A stretch of 64,000 nucleotides of DNA, taken from positions 124,001 through 188,000 of the forward strand of contig CAWFIT010000001.1 in NCBI GenBank assembly GCA_963815965.1, written 5' to 3'. The position numbers were made by a program, and so were the translations under genes. Shown piece after piece: positions 18,289-24,122 of the stretch. This DNA comes from DASVFB01 sp963815965 (GTDB lineage Bacteria; Actinomycetota; Thermoleophilia; Gaiellales; Gaiellaceae). The notes beneath the pieces were generated by a model, which did not search any database, had not been told where the DNA came from, and worked only from the letters and a program-made list of their open reading frames with translations. Each line of letters opens with the position of its first letter. The stretch's first letter is position 1.

Positions 18289-18291
18289 ACC

Positions 18292-18567
18292 TCACCATCC
18301 AATCCGAGCCTGACAGCTCATCGCCCTTGCCAAACCGACGTCTTGGCCGACACATGTGGCCGAGACGACTTCCGCCGTGAAGTTCCAGGCGTAAGCCACC
18401 CTCGAACCAGGCTCCCACCCTGCGACAGCCATGTCAAGCATCGCGAACTCGAGTTCAGCGACCCGATCCGACGACAGATCGCCTCTCCTGTACTCCGCTC
18501 GCCGGGCAGTGAGCCGCCGGTCTTGCGCGATTCGCGCGAGGACCGGCGGCTCGTCACGGCGACTCAG
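18292..18567 (-). CDS. Small hypothetical protein without a standard upstream start
   Basis: A frame of up to 91 codons ends at TGA 18292-18294. It reads EPPVLARIAQDRRLTARRAE, then DRVAELEFAMLDMAVAGW and SRVAYAWNFTAEVVSATCVG, which has a normal protein composition. The first ATG is at 18441 (49 residues). The upstream part looks just as coding, with only CTG at 18567 as a possible start, so either a rare start or a base error is involved. It is immediately followed by the 17878-18288 gene. Function unknown. Confidence 0.45.
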   Translation of the reverse strand: MSRRDEPPVLARIAQDRRLTARRAEYRRGDLSSDRVAELEFAMLDMAVAGWEPGSRVAYAWNFTAEVVSATCVGQDVGLARAMSCQARIGW

Positions 18568-18596
18568 GCGTGAGCCGAAACCAGCACTGGCGACGC

Positions 18597-18794
18597 CTAG
18601 CTGAGCTTACGGATCATCCGTACGCCGCCCCGGAAGCCTCTCCGCGCCGTGACCAGTCCGAGCGTGACGAGGCCGACGGCGATCACGGGGACAAACGAGC
18701 GCAACTCGGCCTGAAGTGCGTGGCGGGACTCCTCCAGCCGCCCTCGCTCGACAGCGATCTCTCGGCGGATCTCCTCGGGCCCGCGCTCAGCCAC
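18597..18794 (-). CDS. DUF3618 family small membrane protein
   Basis: 65 residues. RGPEEIRREIAVERGRLEES is the family's N-terminal helix. It is followed by one membrane segment (FVPVIAVGLVTLGLV) and a basic tail. It overlaps the holin-X-like gene by 8 bp. The pair is a standard actinobacterial arrangement of unknown role at the cell envelope. Confidence 0.8.
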   Translation of the reverse strand: MAERGPEEIRREIAVERGRLEESRHALQAELRSFVPVIAVGLVTLGLVTARRGFRGGVRMIRKLS

Positions 18795-19161
18795 TTCCCC
18801 GCACCCCGTTTAGCGTCTGTCGCATCTCCTCGATCGCCTGCGACGGTTGCGGCGGCGAGGCGCGACGCGCGGAGCGGACTGCCAGCAGGCCGAGAATCGC
18901 TGCCACAAAAACGAGTGCGCCCGCGACGATCAGCAGCGACAACCAGAGCGGAAGCGTCTCGGCTAGCCCTGCAGCCGCCGCGGCAAAGCCGAAGCCGATC
19001 GCGTAGAAGACAACGGCCGCCGCTCCAGCCGCTAGACCGCCGGCGACACCAAGCGCCGACGCCTTTTGCTTCATCTCGACTTCTACCAACTCGAGATTCA
19101 GCTTTGCGAGCGACTGCGCTCGTCGCCTCACGGCGTTCATCTGTGCGAACACGCCAAGCAT
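18787..19161 (-). CDS. Actinobacterial holin-X family membrane protein
   Basis: 124 residues. An N-terminal amphipathic helix (SLAKLNLELVEVEMKQKASA) is followed by two membrane segments (GVAGGLAAGAAAVVFYAIGF and LPLWLSLLIVAGALVFVAAI) and a charged C-terminus. This is the layout of the phage-holin-family protein PF07332. These chromosomal copies are not evidence of a prophage. It is translationally coupled to the DUF3618 gene. Confidence 0.82.
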   Translation of the reverse strand: MLGVFAQMNAVRRRAQSLAKLNLELVEVEMKQKASALGVAGGLAAGAAAVVFYAIGFGFAAAAAGLAETLPLWLSLLIVAGALVFVAAILGLLAVRSARRASPPQPSQAIEEMRQTLNGVRGSG

Positions 19162-19416
19162 CGTCGGACCGTTCGGCGGATTCCCCTGACTTCCTTCGCG
19201 AGTTGCCGGATGACGGCGAATGTGCAGCTTGTTGTGTGGTAGGCCGCGGTCGGCCGTCGGCTTACCGACCGCACGCGACCCACGCGCGCGAAAACGGTGC
19301 TACGTAGTTTCGAGCAGCCGAGGGCGGGATCTCCCGGATGAATCTGGCGGCCGTGCAGGAGGAGACTCTTCCCGCTGGGGCTCTAAGCGATGCCCCTCTA
19401 CAGAGTGAGGTACCAC

Positions 19417-19701
19417 ATGTTCACCTATGTCGGGCTCTTCAGGGTCGCGCCGAGCGCGCGGGAGCATCTCGAGAAGACCCCCGAGTATTTCGACGAGATC
19501 TACAAGATCGTCGAGCACGAGGGCGGCACTGTCGAGCGCTTCCTCGCAGTCATGGGCCCGTGGGAGTACTTCGGCATCTTCGAGTATCCCGATCTGGAGA
19601 CCGCGTTCCGCGTCCTCGGCAAGATCGCGAAGCTCGAGGTGTTCGAGACCGAGACCTTCCCTGCGGAAGAGGTCAAGGTGTTCTGGAAGGCGTTCGTCTA
19701 G
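19417..19701 (+). CDS. GYD-domain-like small protein
   Basis: 94 residues from ATG 19417. That start is favoured over 19390 because GTGAGG lies about 8 nt upstream and the protein then begins MFTYVGLFRVAPSAREHLEK. It has the ferredoxin-like dimer fold expected of GYD proteins: VEHEGGTVERFLAVMGPWEY, FGIFEYPDLETAFRVLGKIA, VEVFETETFPAEE. The typical Gly-Tyr-Asp is here GPWEYF. Function unknown. A terminator follows the stop. Confidence 0.7.
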   Translation: MFTYVGLFRVAPSAREHLEKTPEYFDEIYKIVEHEGGTVERFLAVMGPWEYFGIFEYPDLETAFRVLGKIAKLEVFETETFPAEEVKVFWKAFV

Positions 19702-19901
19702 CGCCGACCTTCACGCAAGAGTACGACGGAGGCCGCCCTCGTGGCGGCTTCTGTCTTTTTACTTGGCTCAAGCGGTGATGACGACATTGCCGTGTGCGTG
19801 TCCTTCCCCGAGGTTAGGTCACGGAGCTCCTCGACGAGTTCGGCGGGAGACATCTGCCGGTGAAGCCACCACTCGACGCTGCCGATGGCTGGTTCCGTCA
19901 T
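19698..19901 (-). CDS. Small hypothetical protein with strong ribosome site
   Basis: 67 residues from ATG 19901 (GTG at 19904 also possible). GGAAGGAG lies 7-8 nt upstream. The first part, MTEPAIGSVEWWLHRQMSPA then ELVEELRDL, looks like real protein. The second part runs in the wrong frame across an oxidoreductase remnant and the terminator, so it is probably read-through. A short gene may have been cut when the remnant was joined to it. Function unknown. Confidence 0.4.
   Translation of the reverse strand: MTEPAIGSVEWWLHRQMSPAELVEELRDLTSGKDTHTAMSSSPLEPSKKTEAATRAASVVLLREGRR
19729..19760 (+). terminator. Rho-independent terminator after the GYD-like gene
   Basis: A 9-bp stem GAGGCCGCC/GGCGGCTTC (one G-T pair) with loop CTCGT is followed by TGTCTTTTT. 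It starts 28 bp after the stop codon of the GYD-like gene. Confidence 0.8.
19768..19815 (-). pseudogene. Remnant copy of the MDR oxidoreductase 3' end
   Basis: On the minus strand this reads LGEGHAHGNVVITA and TGA. It matches the last 48 bp of the oxidoreductase gene at about 16942-16989 with three differences. Nothing more of that gene can be found upstream. It is a scrap of a second copy. Confidence 0.75.
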
Positions 19902-19979
19902 CACGATCTCCTTCCTGTCGAAGCGAGTAGCTCCGCGTAGTCGAGTTCGGCCTCGTCGACGAGCGACGGTACCAGCCTA

Positions 19980-20081
19980 ATGGCGCGTCGTCTTTGGTCG
20001 CTTGACGAATATGCGCTCGTCGCAGACCATTTATCAGCTTTCGCGTGGGTAACTACGCCGGGACTCAGCGTCCCGGAACGG
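19980..20081 (+). pseudogene. Start of an eroded McrA-like nuclease gene
   Basis: ATG at 19980 opens a 33-codon frame, MARRLWSLDEYALVADHLSA, that stops at 20081. The opening resembles the first helix of HNH/Mrr-type restriction proteins (W-S/T-x-D-E-x-x-L-V). The next frame, from 20045, continues with GNYAGTQRPGTGLKPVEGKA. A normal protein would have about 40-50 more residues between the two parts, so an internal deletion with a frame change is suspected. Confidence 0.45.
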
Positions 20082-20665
20082 GTCTAAAGCCGGTTGAGGG
20101 CAAGGCCCTCGAACAGTTCTGGGCGATGGAGTCCGACGACGAGTTCCGACGTCGGCGCGTGCGAGAGGCACTTCGTGGGTTGGGTTCGTCTCGCCAACAT
20201 GTCGCGGACTCCTCCGAACAACCGATGCCGCGGCTCGTGCAGCCAGAAGACCCAACGATCGACACCGTTGAGTTCTCGACGCGGGCCGAGCTCCGACAGA
20301 TGGTTCGTGCCGAGACTGCGCTCGTGAGGCGAGTCCGGTCTTGGCTAGACCCTGAAGGGTCTCGACTTCGTGCTTGGTCAATCCCTGTCGATGGCGTGGT
20401 TCTGCGTGTTGACCTGTATGACACGAAAACAGATCTCCTCATCGAGGCTAAAGCAGCAGCGACGCGAAACTTCCTCCGGCAAGCGATTGGCCAACTCATC
20501 GACTATGGCCGGTACCTGTCGCCGCGTCCACGCCTGGCGGTGCTCGTGCCCGAAGAGCCGACCGCCGATCTCGCTGCTCTCCTGCGTGAGATCGATATCG
20601 CAATAATCTGGGCCGCCGGTGATCGGTTCACCGACTCCGTAGGTGGGTCGTTGGTTCAGCGTTAG
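20045..20665 (+). CDS. PD-(D/E)xK restriction-nuclease domain protein, probably truncated
   Basis: 206 residues from a GTG at 20045. Residues about 100-190 form an Mrr/McrA-type nuclease core: AWSIPVDGVVLRVDLYD (catalytic Asp region), TDLLIEAKAAATRNFLRQAI (E-A-K motif), GQLIDYGRY, then RLAVLVPEEP. The N-terminal 40 residues (GNYAGTQRPG to ESDDEFRRRR) belong to a DNA-recognition or HNH-associated part normally preceded by another helix bundle. That part seems to survive only as the fragment at 19980. It is probably a former methylation- or modification-dependent nuclease. All nuclease motifs are present, so residual activity cannot be excluded. Confidence 0.6.
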   Translation: MGNYAGTQRPGTGLKPVEGKALEQFWAMESDDEFRRRRVREALRGLGSSRQHVADSSEQPMPRLVQPEDPTIDTVEFSTRAELRQMVRAETALVRRVRSWLDPEGSRLRAWSIPVDGVVLRVDLYDTKTDLLIEAKAAATRNFLRQAIGQLIDYGRYLSPRPRLAVLVPEEPTADLAALLREIDIAIIWAAGDRFTDSVGGSLVQR

Positions 20666-20801
20666 GCCACACGCACGTTGTTGCCGCGTTTGGGGCGATC
20701 CCGGTACAGCACCGGGACAGCACCGTTTCGCAAATGCCGCACATTTCGCACGAACCGGATGGCTCAACGGTGCGGGTTCCGCTTGGCGCCTAGCCTGGAT
20801 A

Positions 20802-20874
20802 TACCCCCAGCGGGATTCGAACCCGCGCTACCGGCGTGAAAGGCCGGCGTCCTAGGCCACTAGACGATGGGGGC
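20802..20874 (-). tRNA. tRNA-Glu (anticodon TTC)
   Basis: 73 nt: acceptor GCCCCCA/TGGGGGT, D-arm with TCGTCTAGTGGCCTAGGA, anticodon stem CCGGC/GCCGG around CTTTCAC (anticodon TTC at 20838-20840), and T-arm with GGTTCGAATCC. CCA is not encoded. Its first 14 nt form the start of a direct repeat found again at 61545, and the 3' part is unique. Confidence 0.95.
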
Positions 20875-20891
20875 GGGTCAAACCAGAATAG
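20861..20891. repeat. Left copy of a 31-bp direct repeat flanking the polysaccharide locus
   Basis: It begins TAGACGATGGGG (the first bases of tRNA-Glu, read on the plus strand) and ends CCAGAATAG. It matches 61545-61575 at 28 of 31 positions in the same orientation. The two copies are 40.7 kb apart and bracket the exopolysaccharide cluster. Confidence 0.8.
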
Positions 20892-20977
20892 TCTCAGGGT
20901 CGACGCCCACAACCCGACGAGCGCTACTGCCACCACGTGAAGCAGCTGTGAACCGCGTCGCGCGCGGATGCGGTGGG
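20892..20977 (+). pseudogene. Eroded copy of the GNAT gene found intact at 61580
   Basis: GTCGACGCCCACAACCCGAC matches 62292-62311 exactly, and CACGTGAAGCAGCTGTGA plus the following CCGCGTCGCG match the GNAT stop region near 62370-62394. Two deletions can be seen. One joins the repeat end to this segment at a shared ATAG, and the other removes about 50 bp before CGCTAC. Only the last 30 or so codons are represented. Confidence 0.75.
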
Positions 20978-20985
20978 GCTGGGTC

Positions 20986-21048
20986 GGCGATCGCGCGGCG
21001 TGGCTGCGGCAGGAGATGCTCGACCGCCGCTTGCGCTATCGCGCGTGA
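20986..21048 (+). pseudogene. Remnant of a second phosphoketolase gene (3' end)
   Basis: It reads GDRAAWLRQEMLDRRLRYRA and TGA. The phosphoketolase at 11223-13601 has GERAAWLRQEMLDSRLRCRA near its end, and the DNA is close to 90% identical over about 60 bp. No other part of a second phosphoketolase is present. The stop comes earlier than in the intact gene. Confidence 0.7.
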
Positions 21049-21222
21049 CAGGCCGAAAGCATGTTCCGGGTTCTTTTCGCCGACGATCCACGGGCTGGGT
21101 CGGTGACGGCACAGCGGCCTTGCTCAGCGCGCGGCAACAGTTGACGATCGAGAGGTAGCTGAGCTTGCGGGCGGCCACGTCTCGACCTTTGTCTAGGCAT
21201 GGGGGGGCCGATCGGACTATGG

Positions 21223-21240
21223 ACTAACGAACGGATTAGT
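21223..21240. promoter_or_regulatory. Candidate island operator 1 (upstream of response regulator)
   Basis: ACTAACGAACGGATTAGT, an 18-bp imperfect palindrome about 90 bp before the response-regulator start. It resembles five other 17-18-bp sites in intergenic DNA of the polysaccharide locus. Confidence 0.4.
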
Positions 21241-21277
21241 GATATCTAGATACCTGGGCATACATCAAAGATCCTGC

Positions 21278-21305
21278 GGTTACATGTTGTTGGTTACATG
21301 TTGTT
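21278..21305. repeat. Perfect 14-bp tandem repeat before the response regulator
   Basis: GGTTACATGTTGTT occurs twice with no spacer, in a locally AT-richer promoter region 27 bp before the GTG start at 21332. The spacing of 14 bp could place two regulator molecules side by side. It may also be a simple duplication. Confidence 0.6.
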
Positions 21306-21331
21306 ACAGGGCACGAGAAAGGGGAGTCTCG

Positions 21332-22009
21332 GTGCACAGCAATGAAGGACACTCTGCGGTCCTCCTCGACCAACACCCGATCTGGCTCGACGCGATCGAG
21401 CGGATGCTCGAGAAGATGACCATCACACCCGTTGGCAAGACAACGGATCCAGCTGAGGCGCTGGAGTTGATCGAGGAACACCGTCCCGACCTGTTCATTC
21501 TCGACGTCGACACGAACGGCTCCATTCCAGACGGTCTCGCATGCATGAAGGAGGCTTGCTCCACCCATCCGTCACTGAAGACGATTGTCATCTCAGCCTC
21601 CGAGGAGCCAGTGCGGATCGACGCGCTACTCGAAGCCGGAGCCGTGGCTTACGTCCTCAAGCGCGCCGAGCCTGGCGATCTCACATCTGCAATCCGGCAG
21701 GTGTTCACGCGTTCCCTCTACCTGTCCGGCGCGCGCCGGAGCAGGGCCGTTTCGTCGGCGGAGGCGGACACGGCTGGGCTGACCCCGCGCGAGCGGGAGA
21801 TCCTCCGACTCGTCGCCGAAGGCGGGACGAACGGCGAGATTGCCAAGAACCTCTGGGTGACCGAGCAGACGGTGAAATTCCACCTCGCGAACATCTTCCG
21901 CAAGCTTGACGTCAGAAACAGGACGCAGGCAAGCCGCTGGGCACACGAAAACGGGCTTCTCGAGTCGAGTGCGCTCGAGGAGATCTACGATCTGAGCGCC
22001 ACTAGCTAA
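21332..22009 (+). CDS. NarL/LuxR-type response regulator
   Basis: 225 residues from GTG 21332, chosen because GAAAGGGGAG lies upstream at good spacing. The receiver domain occupies residues 8-125: VLLDQHPIWLDAIERML, the phosphoacceptor in LFILDVDTNG, the switch Ser in TIVISASEEP and the Lys in AYVLKRAEPGD. The LuxR helix-turn-helix reads LTPREREILRLVAEGGTNGE, then VTEQTVKFHLANIFRKLDVR. No partner kinase is adjacent. It is the first gene of the polysaccharide island and the most likely controller of it. Its own upstream DNA has a tandem repeat and a palindrome. Confidence 0.88.
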   Translation: MHSNEGHSAVLLDQHPIWLDAIERMLEKMTITPVGKTTDPAEALELIEEHRPDLFILDVDTNGSIPDGLACMKEACSTHPSLKTIVISASEEPVRIDALLEAGAVAYVLKRAEPGDLTSAIRQVFTRSLYLSGARRSRAVSSAEADTAGLTPREREILRLVAEGGTNGEIAKNLWVTEQTVKFHLANIFRKLDVRNRTQASRWAHENGLLESSALEEIYDLSATS

Positions 22010-22556
22010 GGACTGGATCCGACCGCACGTCTGACGACGAACGCGGTCGGCGTCGGTCGTCGCCTGTGATGGGTGCCAAGGACTCGCCGGCCGCGTCCTT
22101 GGCGGCGCCGGAGCCTGGGGTCCGGCGGAACCGTGTCTCGTACCAGTGTGCACCGCGACCGACCGGGTCCCACCCCTCGCTCTGCATCCTTTCGACCAGC
22201 GCCCGGTGCGCCTCGAGGGCGCGCCCCTCTGGCACGGGGGCGCCCCCACCCAGCCTCCGGAACAAGGACGATCCCAGCGGCTCCGGCTCCGCAGACCGAG
22301 CGCGCCCGCCCGTCGCGACGGCGAAGAAACCGGACTGCACATAGCCCCGCCACCAGACGATCGTGCACTCCTCGCCGGCCGCGGCGGGCGCGCCGGGACC
22401 GGCCTCTGACCGGATCCCCTCGCCGCAACGGACGCAAAAGTTGGCGTCGTCGGGCAGGCTTGTGCCACACCTCCGGCACTCGAGGCTTCCGTCACCCCCA
22501 CCCGCATCGATGTCCTCGAGCCACGCGCCACGCCAGTGCGCACCCGGCCGTGTCAT
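22002..22556 (-). CDS. Zinc-ribbon protein of unknown function
   Basis: 184 residues. LECRRCGTSLPDDANFCVRC supplies a four-cysteine zinc ribbon at residues 26-45. A compact domain follows (CTIVWWRGYVQSGFFAVATG and LVERMQSEGWDPVGRGAHWY), with a disordered acidic/basic tail. The second domain, with its repeated Trp, looks like a small sensory or nucleic-acid-binding fold, but I do not recognise it. It overlaps the response-regulator end by 8 bp (convergent) and is coupled by 4 bp (ATGA) to the gene at 22553. Confidence 0.65.
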   Translation of the reverse strand: MTRPGAHWRGAWLEDIDAGGGDGSLECRRCGTSLPDDANFCVRCGEGIRSEAGPGAPAAAGEECTIVWWRGYVQSGFFAVATGGRARSAEPEPLGSSLFRRLGGGAPVPEGRALEAHRALVERMQSEGWDPVGRGAHWYETRFRRTPGSGAAKDAAGESLAPITGDDRRRPRSSSDVRSDPVLS

Positions 22557-22825
22557 CCGAGACCCCCGAGCGCTCGTGCCGGTTCGGTCTCAACCGCCGC
22601 CCGGACGCCGTCCTCGAGGCGGCAGGCGGCCACATTGGGATGGAGACCGCGCCAAGCGGCGAGGAAGAGGTCGATCTGCGAACCCTCCTTCTTCGCTCCC
22701 GTGCCGTGCACTTCGACGCAGATCGTCGTCCGATTCTGGAGGGTGACCCGGCAGGTCGCGCGGCGGAGAAAGTCCGCAAGCTCGTCGCGGAGGAAAGGGT
22801 CGCTGATCCGGACGCTGATCGCCAT
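22553..22825 (-). CDS. Hypothetical protein coupled to the zinc-ribbon gene
   Basis: 90 residues from ATG 22825 (frame open to 22942, but the extension is Arg-rich). It reads MAISVRISDPFLRDELADFL, then RATCRVTLQNRTTICVEVHG and IDLFLAAWRGLHPNVAAC. It has the look of a small alpha/beta ligand- or partner-binding domain. It precedes the zinc-ribbon gene with an ATGA overlap, so the two products are probably made in equal amounts. No family recognised. Confidence 0.6.
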   Translation of the reverse strand: MAISVRISDPFLRDELADFLRRATCRVTLQNRTTICVEVHGTGAKKEGSQIDLFLAAWRGLHPNVAACRLEDGVRAAVETEPARALGGLG

Positions 22826-23042
22826 TGTCGACACTCGGATCGTGCCGCGGTCGCCGGAGCCGGGCAAGTAGACGAAAGGACGGTTCAGCTGACAGCCTCG
22901 GCGATCACGTCGCGCCGGATCCTCGGTGGGAAGGAGCTTCACATCGGCAGCGCCTGCGACTCGCCCTGAAACCCGAAGGATGTGGGGGCATGCTCAGCGC
23001 GCCGATGCAACCTCGCCCTGCGTTTTAGAGCCGGTTACCTGG

Positions 23043-24122
23043 CTAGACGGTATCGACGAGGAGGGCGCCGACTTCGACGCGCTTCCCGTCGCCGTCGAGC
23101 GAGGCGTCCACCGCCTCGATGATGCGAACGACCTCGAGACCGATGTCCGCCGTCGATCGCGGCGGACGGCCCGTACGAATCGCAGCGCAGAAGTCAGCCA
23201 TCTCGACGCTCAGGGGCTCGGCCGCGCCGATCTGCGGCGAGACGATGTCCCCTGTCCGGTACGTCAGCCGGTACTCCCCGAAGGACTCCGGGTCCCGCAA
23301 CGCGACTCCGCTGTCGAAGACCCGCACCGGCTCCGTGCTCGTGTCGTCATAAACCACCATCTTCTCCGAGCCGACGATCGTGGTCCTGCGGAGCTTGCTC
23401 GGCGCGAGCCACGAGAGCTCGACGTGGGCGATCGTCCGGGATGGAAACTCGAGGTTGATGAACATGACATCCGGGATGTTCGGAATCACGCATCCGCGGC
23501 TCAGAGCAGTCACGTGGCAAGGCGTCTCGCCGAGCCAGTAGCGAAGAATCGAAAAGTCGTGTGGGCCGAGATCCCATGCGACGCTGACGTCGGCCTGGTG
23601 CAGCCCAAGGTTCACTCGGCTCGTCGAGACGAAGTAGATTTCTCCGAGCGCGCCGCTCGTGATGAGCTTGCGGATGGCGTCGACGGGCGGGCTGTAGAGG
23701 AACGTGTGGCCCGGCATCAGCACGAGCCCGCATTCGTTCGCCCGCTTGATCAGATCCGCGGCCTCCAAAGACGACCCGGCCAGCGGTTTCTCGACGAACA
23801 CATGCTTGCCGGCTTCCAGCGCGCGTAAAGCGAGGTCGAAGTGCGTAGAAACCGGCGTGGCGATCGCCACGGCCTCAACCGTCGGATCGGCCAGAACAGT
23901 CTCGAGCGACCGCACGGCGGCAATCGCTGGATAACGCCGCGTGATCGCGTCGAGCTGCTCCTGCCGGCTGTCGCAGACATATGCGACCTCGGCCTCGGAG
24001 AGTTCGTGGAGATTCCGTACGAGGTTCGGCCCCCAGTAGCCAAGACCGACGACCGCGATCCGCACCGGCGCCGACGACGGCTGCCCGTTCCGCCGTGCGA
24101 GATCGTTGCGGCTCACGCTCAC
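23043..24122 (-). CDS. Gfo/Idh/MocA family NAD(P)-dependent sugar oxidoreductase
   Basis: 359 residues. The Rossmann start IAVVGLGYWGPNLVRNL binds the nucleotide, VFVEKPLA is the conserved EKP motif, and the C-terminal domain has HDFSILRYWLGETP. Within polysaccharide clusters such enzymes oxidise C3 of NDP-sugars (often before a DegT aminotransferase and an N-acyltransferase) or act on inositols. A DegT enzyme and a hexapeptide acyltransferase lie at 59.8-61.4 kb, which supports an amino-sugar role by inference. It is coupled by 4 bp (ATGA) to the sugar-phosphate transferase upstream. Confidence 0.88.
   Translation of the reverse strand: MSVSRNDLARRNGQPSSAPVRIAVVGLGYWGPNLVRNLHELSEAEVAYVCDSRQEQLDAITRRYPAIAAVRSLETVLADPTVEAVAIATPVSTHFDLALRALEAGKHVFVEKPLAGSSLEAADLIKRANECGLVLMPGHTFLYSPPVDAIRKLITSGALGEIYFVSTSRVNLGLHQADVSVAWDLGPHDFSILRYWLGETPCHVTALSRGCVIPNIPDVMFINLEFPSRTIAHVELSWLAPSKLRRTTIVGSEKMVVYDDTSTEPVRVFDSGVALRDPESFGEYRLTYRTGDIVSPQIGAAEPLSVEMADFCAAIRTGRPPRSTADIGLEVVRIIEAVDASLDGDGKRVEVGALLVDTV

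Noticed and set aside
18787..19161. Prophage lysis cassette suggested by the holin-like gene
   Set aside because: Holin-X with DUF3618 is a common chromosomal pair in actinobacteria; there are no endolysin, capsid, terminase or integrase genes.
20861..20891. Classic integrase attachment site at tRNA-Glu
   Set aside because: The repeat uses the 5' end of the tRNA and no integrase gene was found, so only a general island boundary is claimed.
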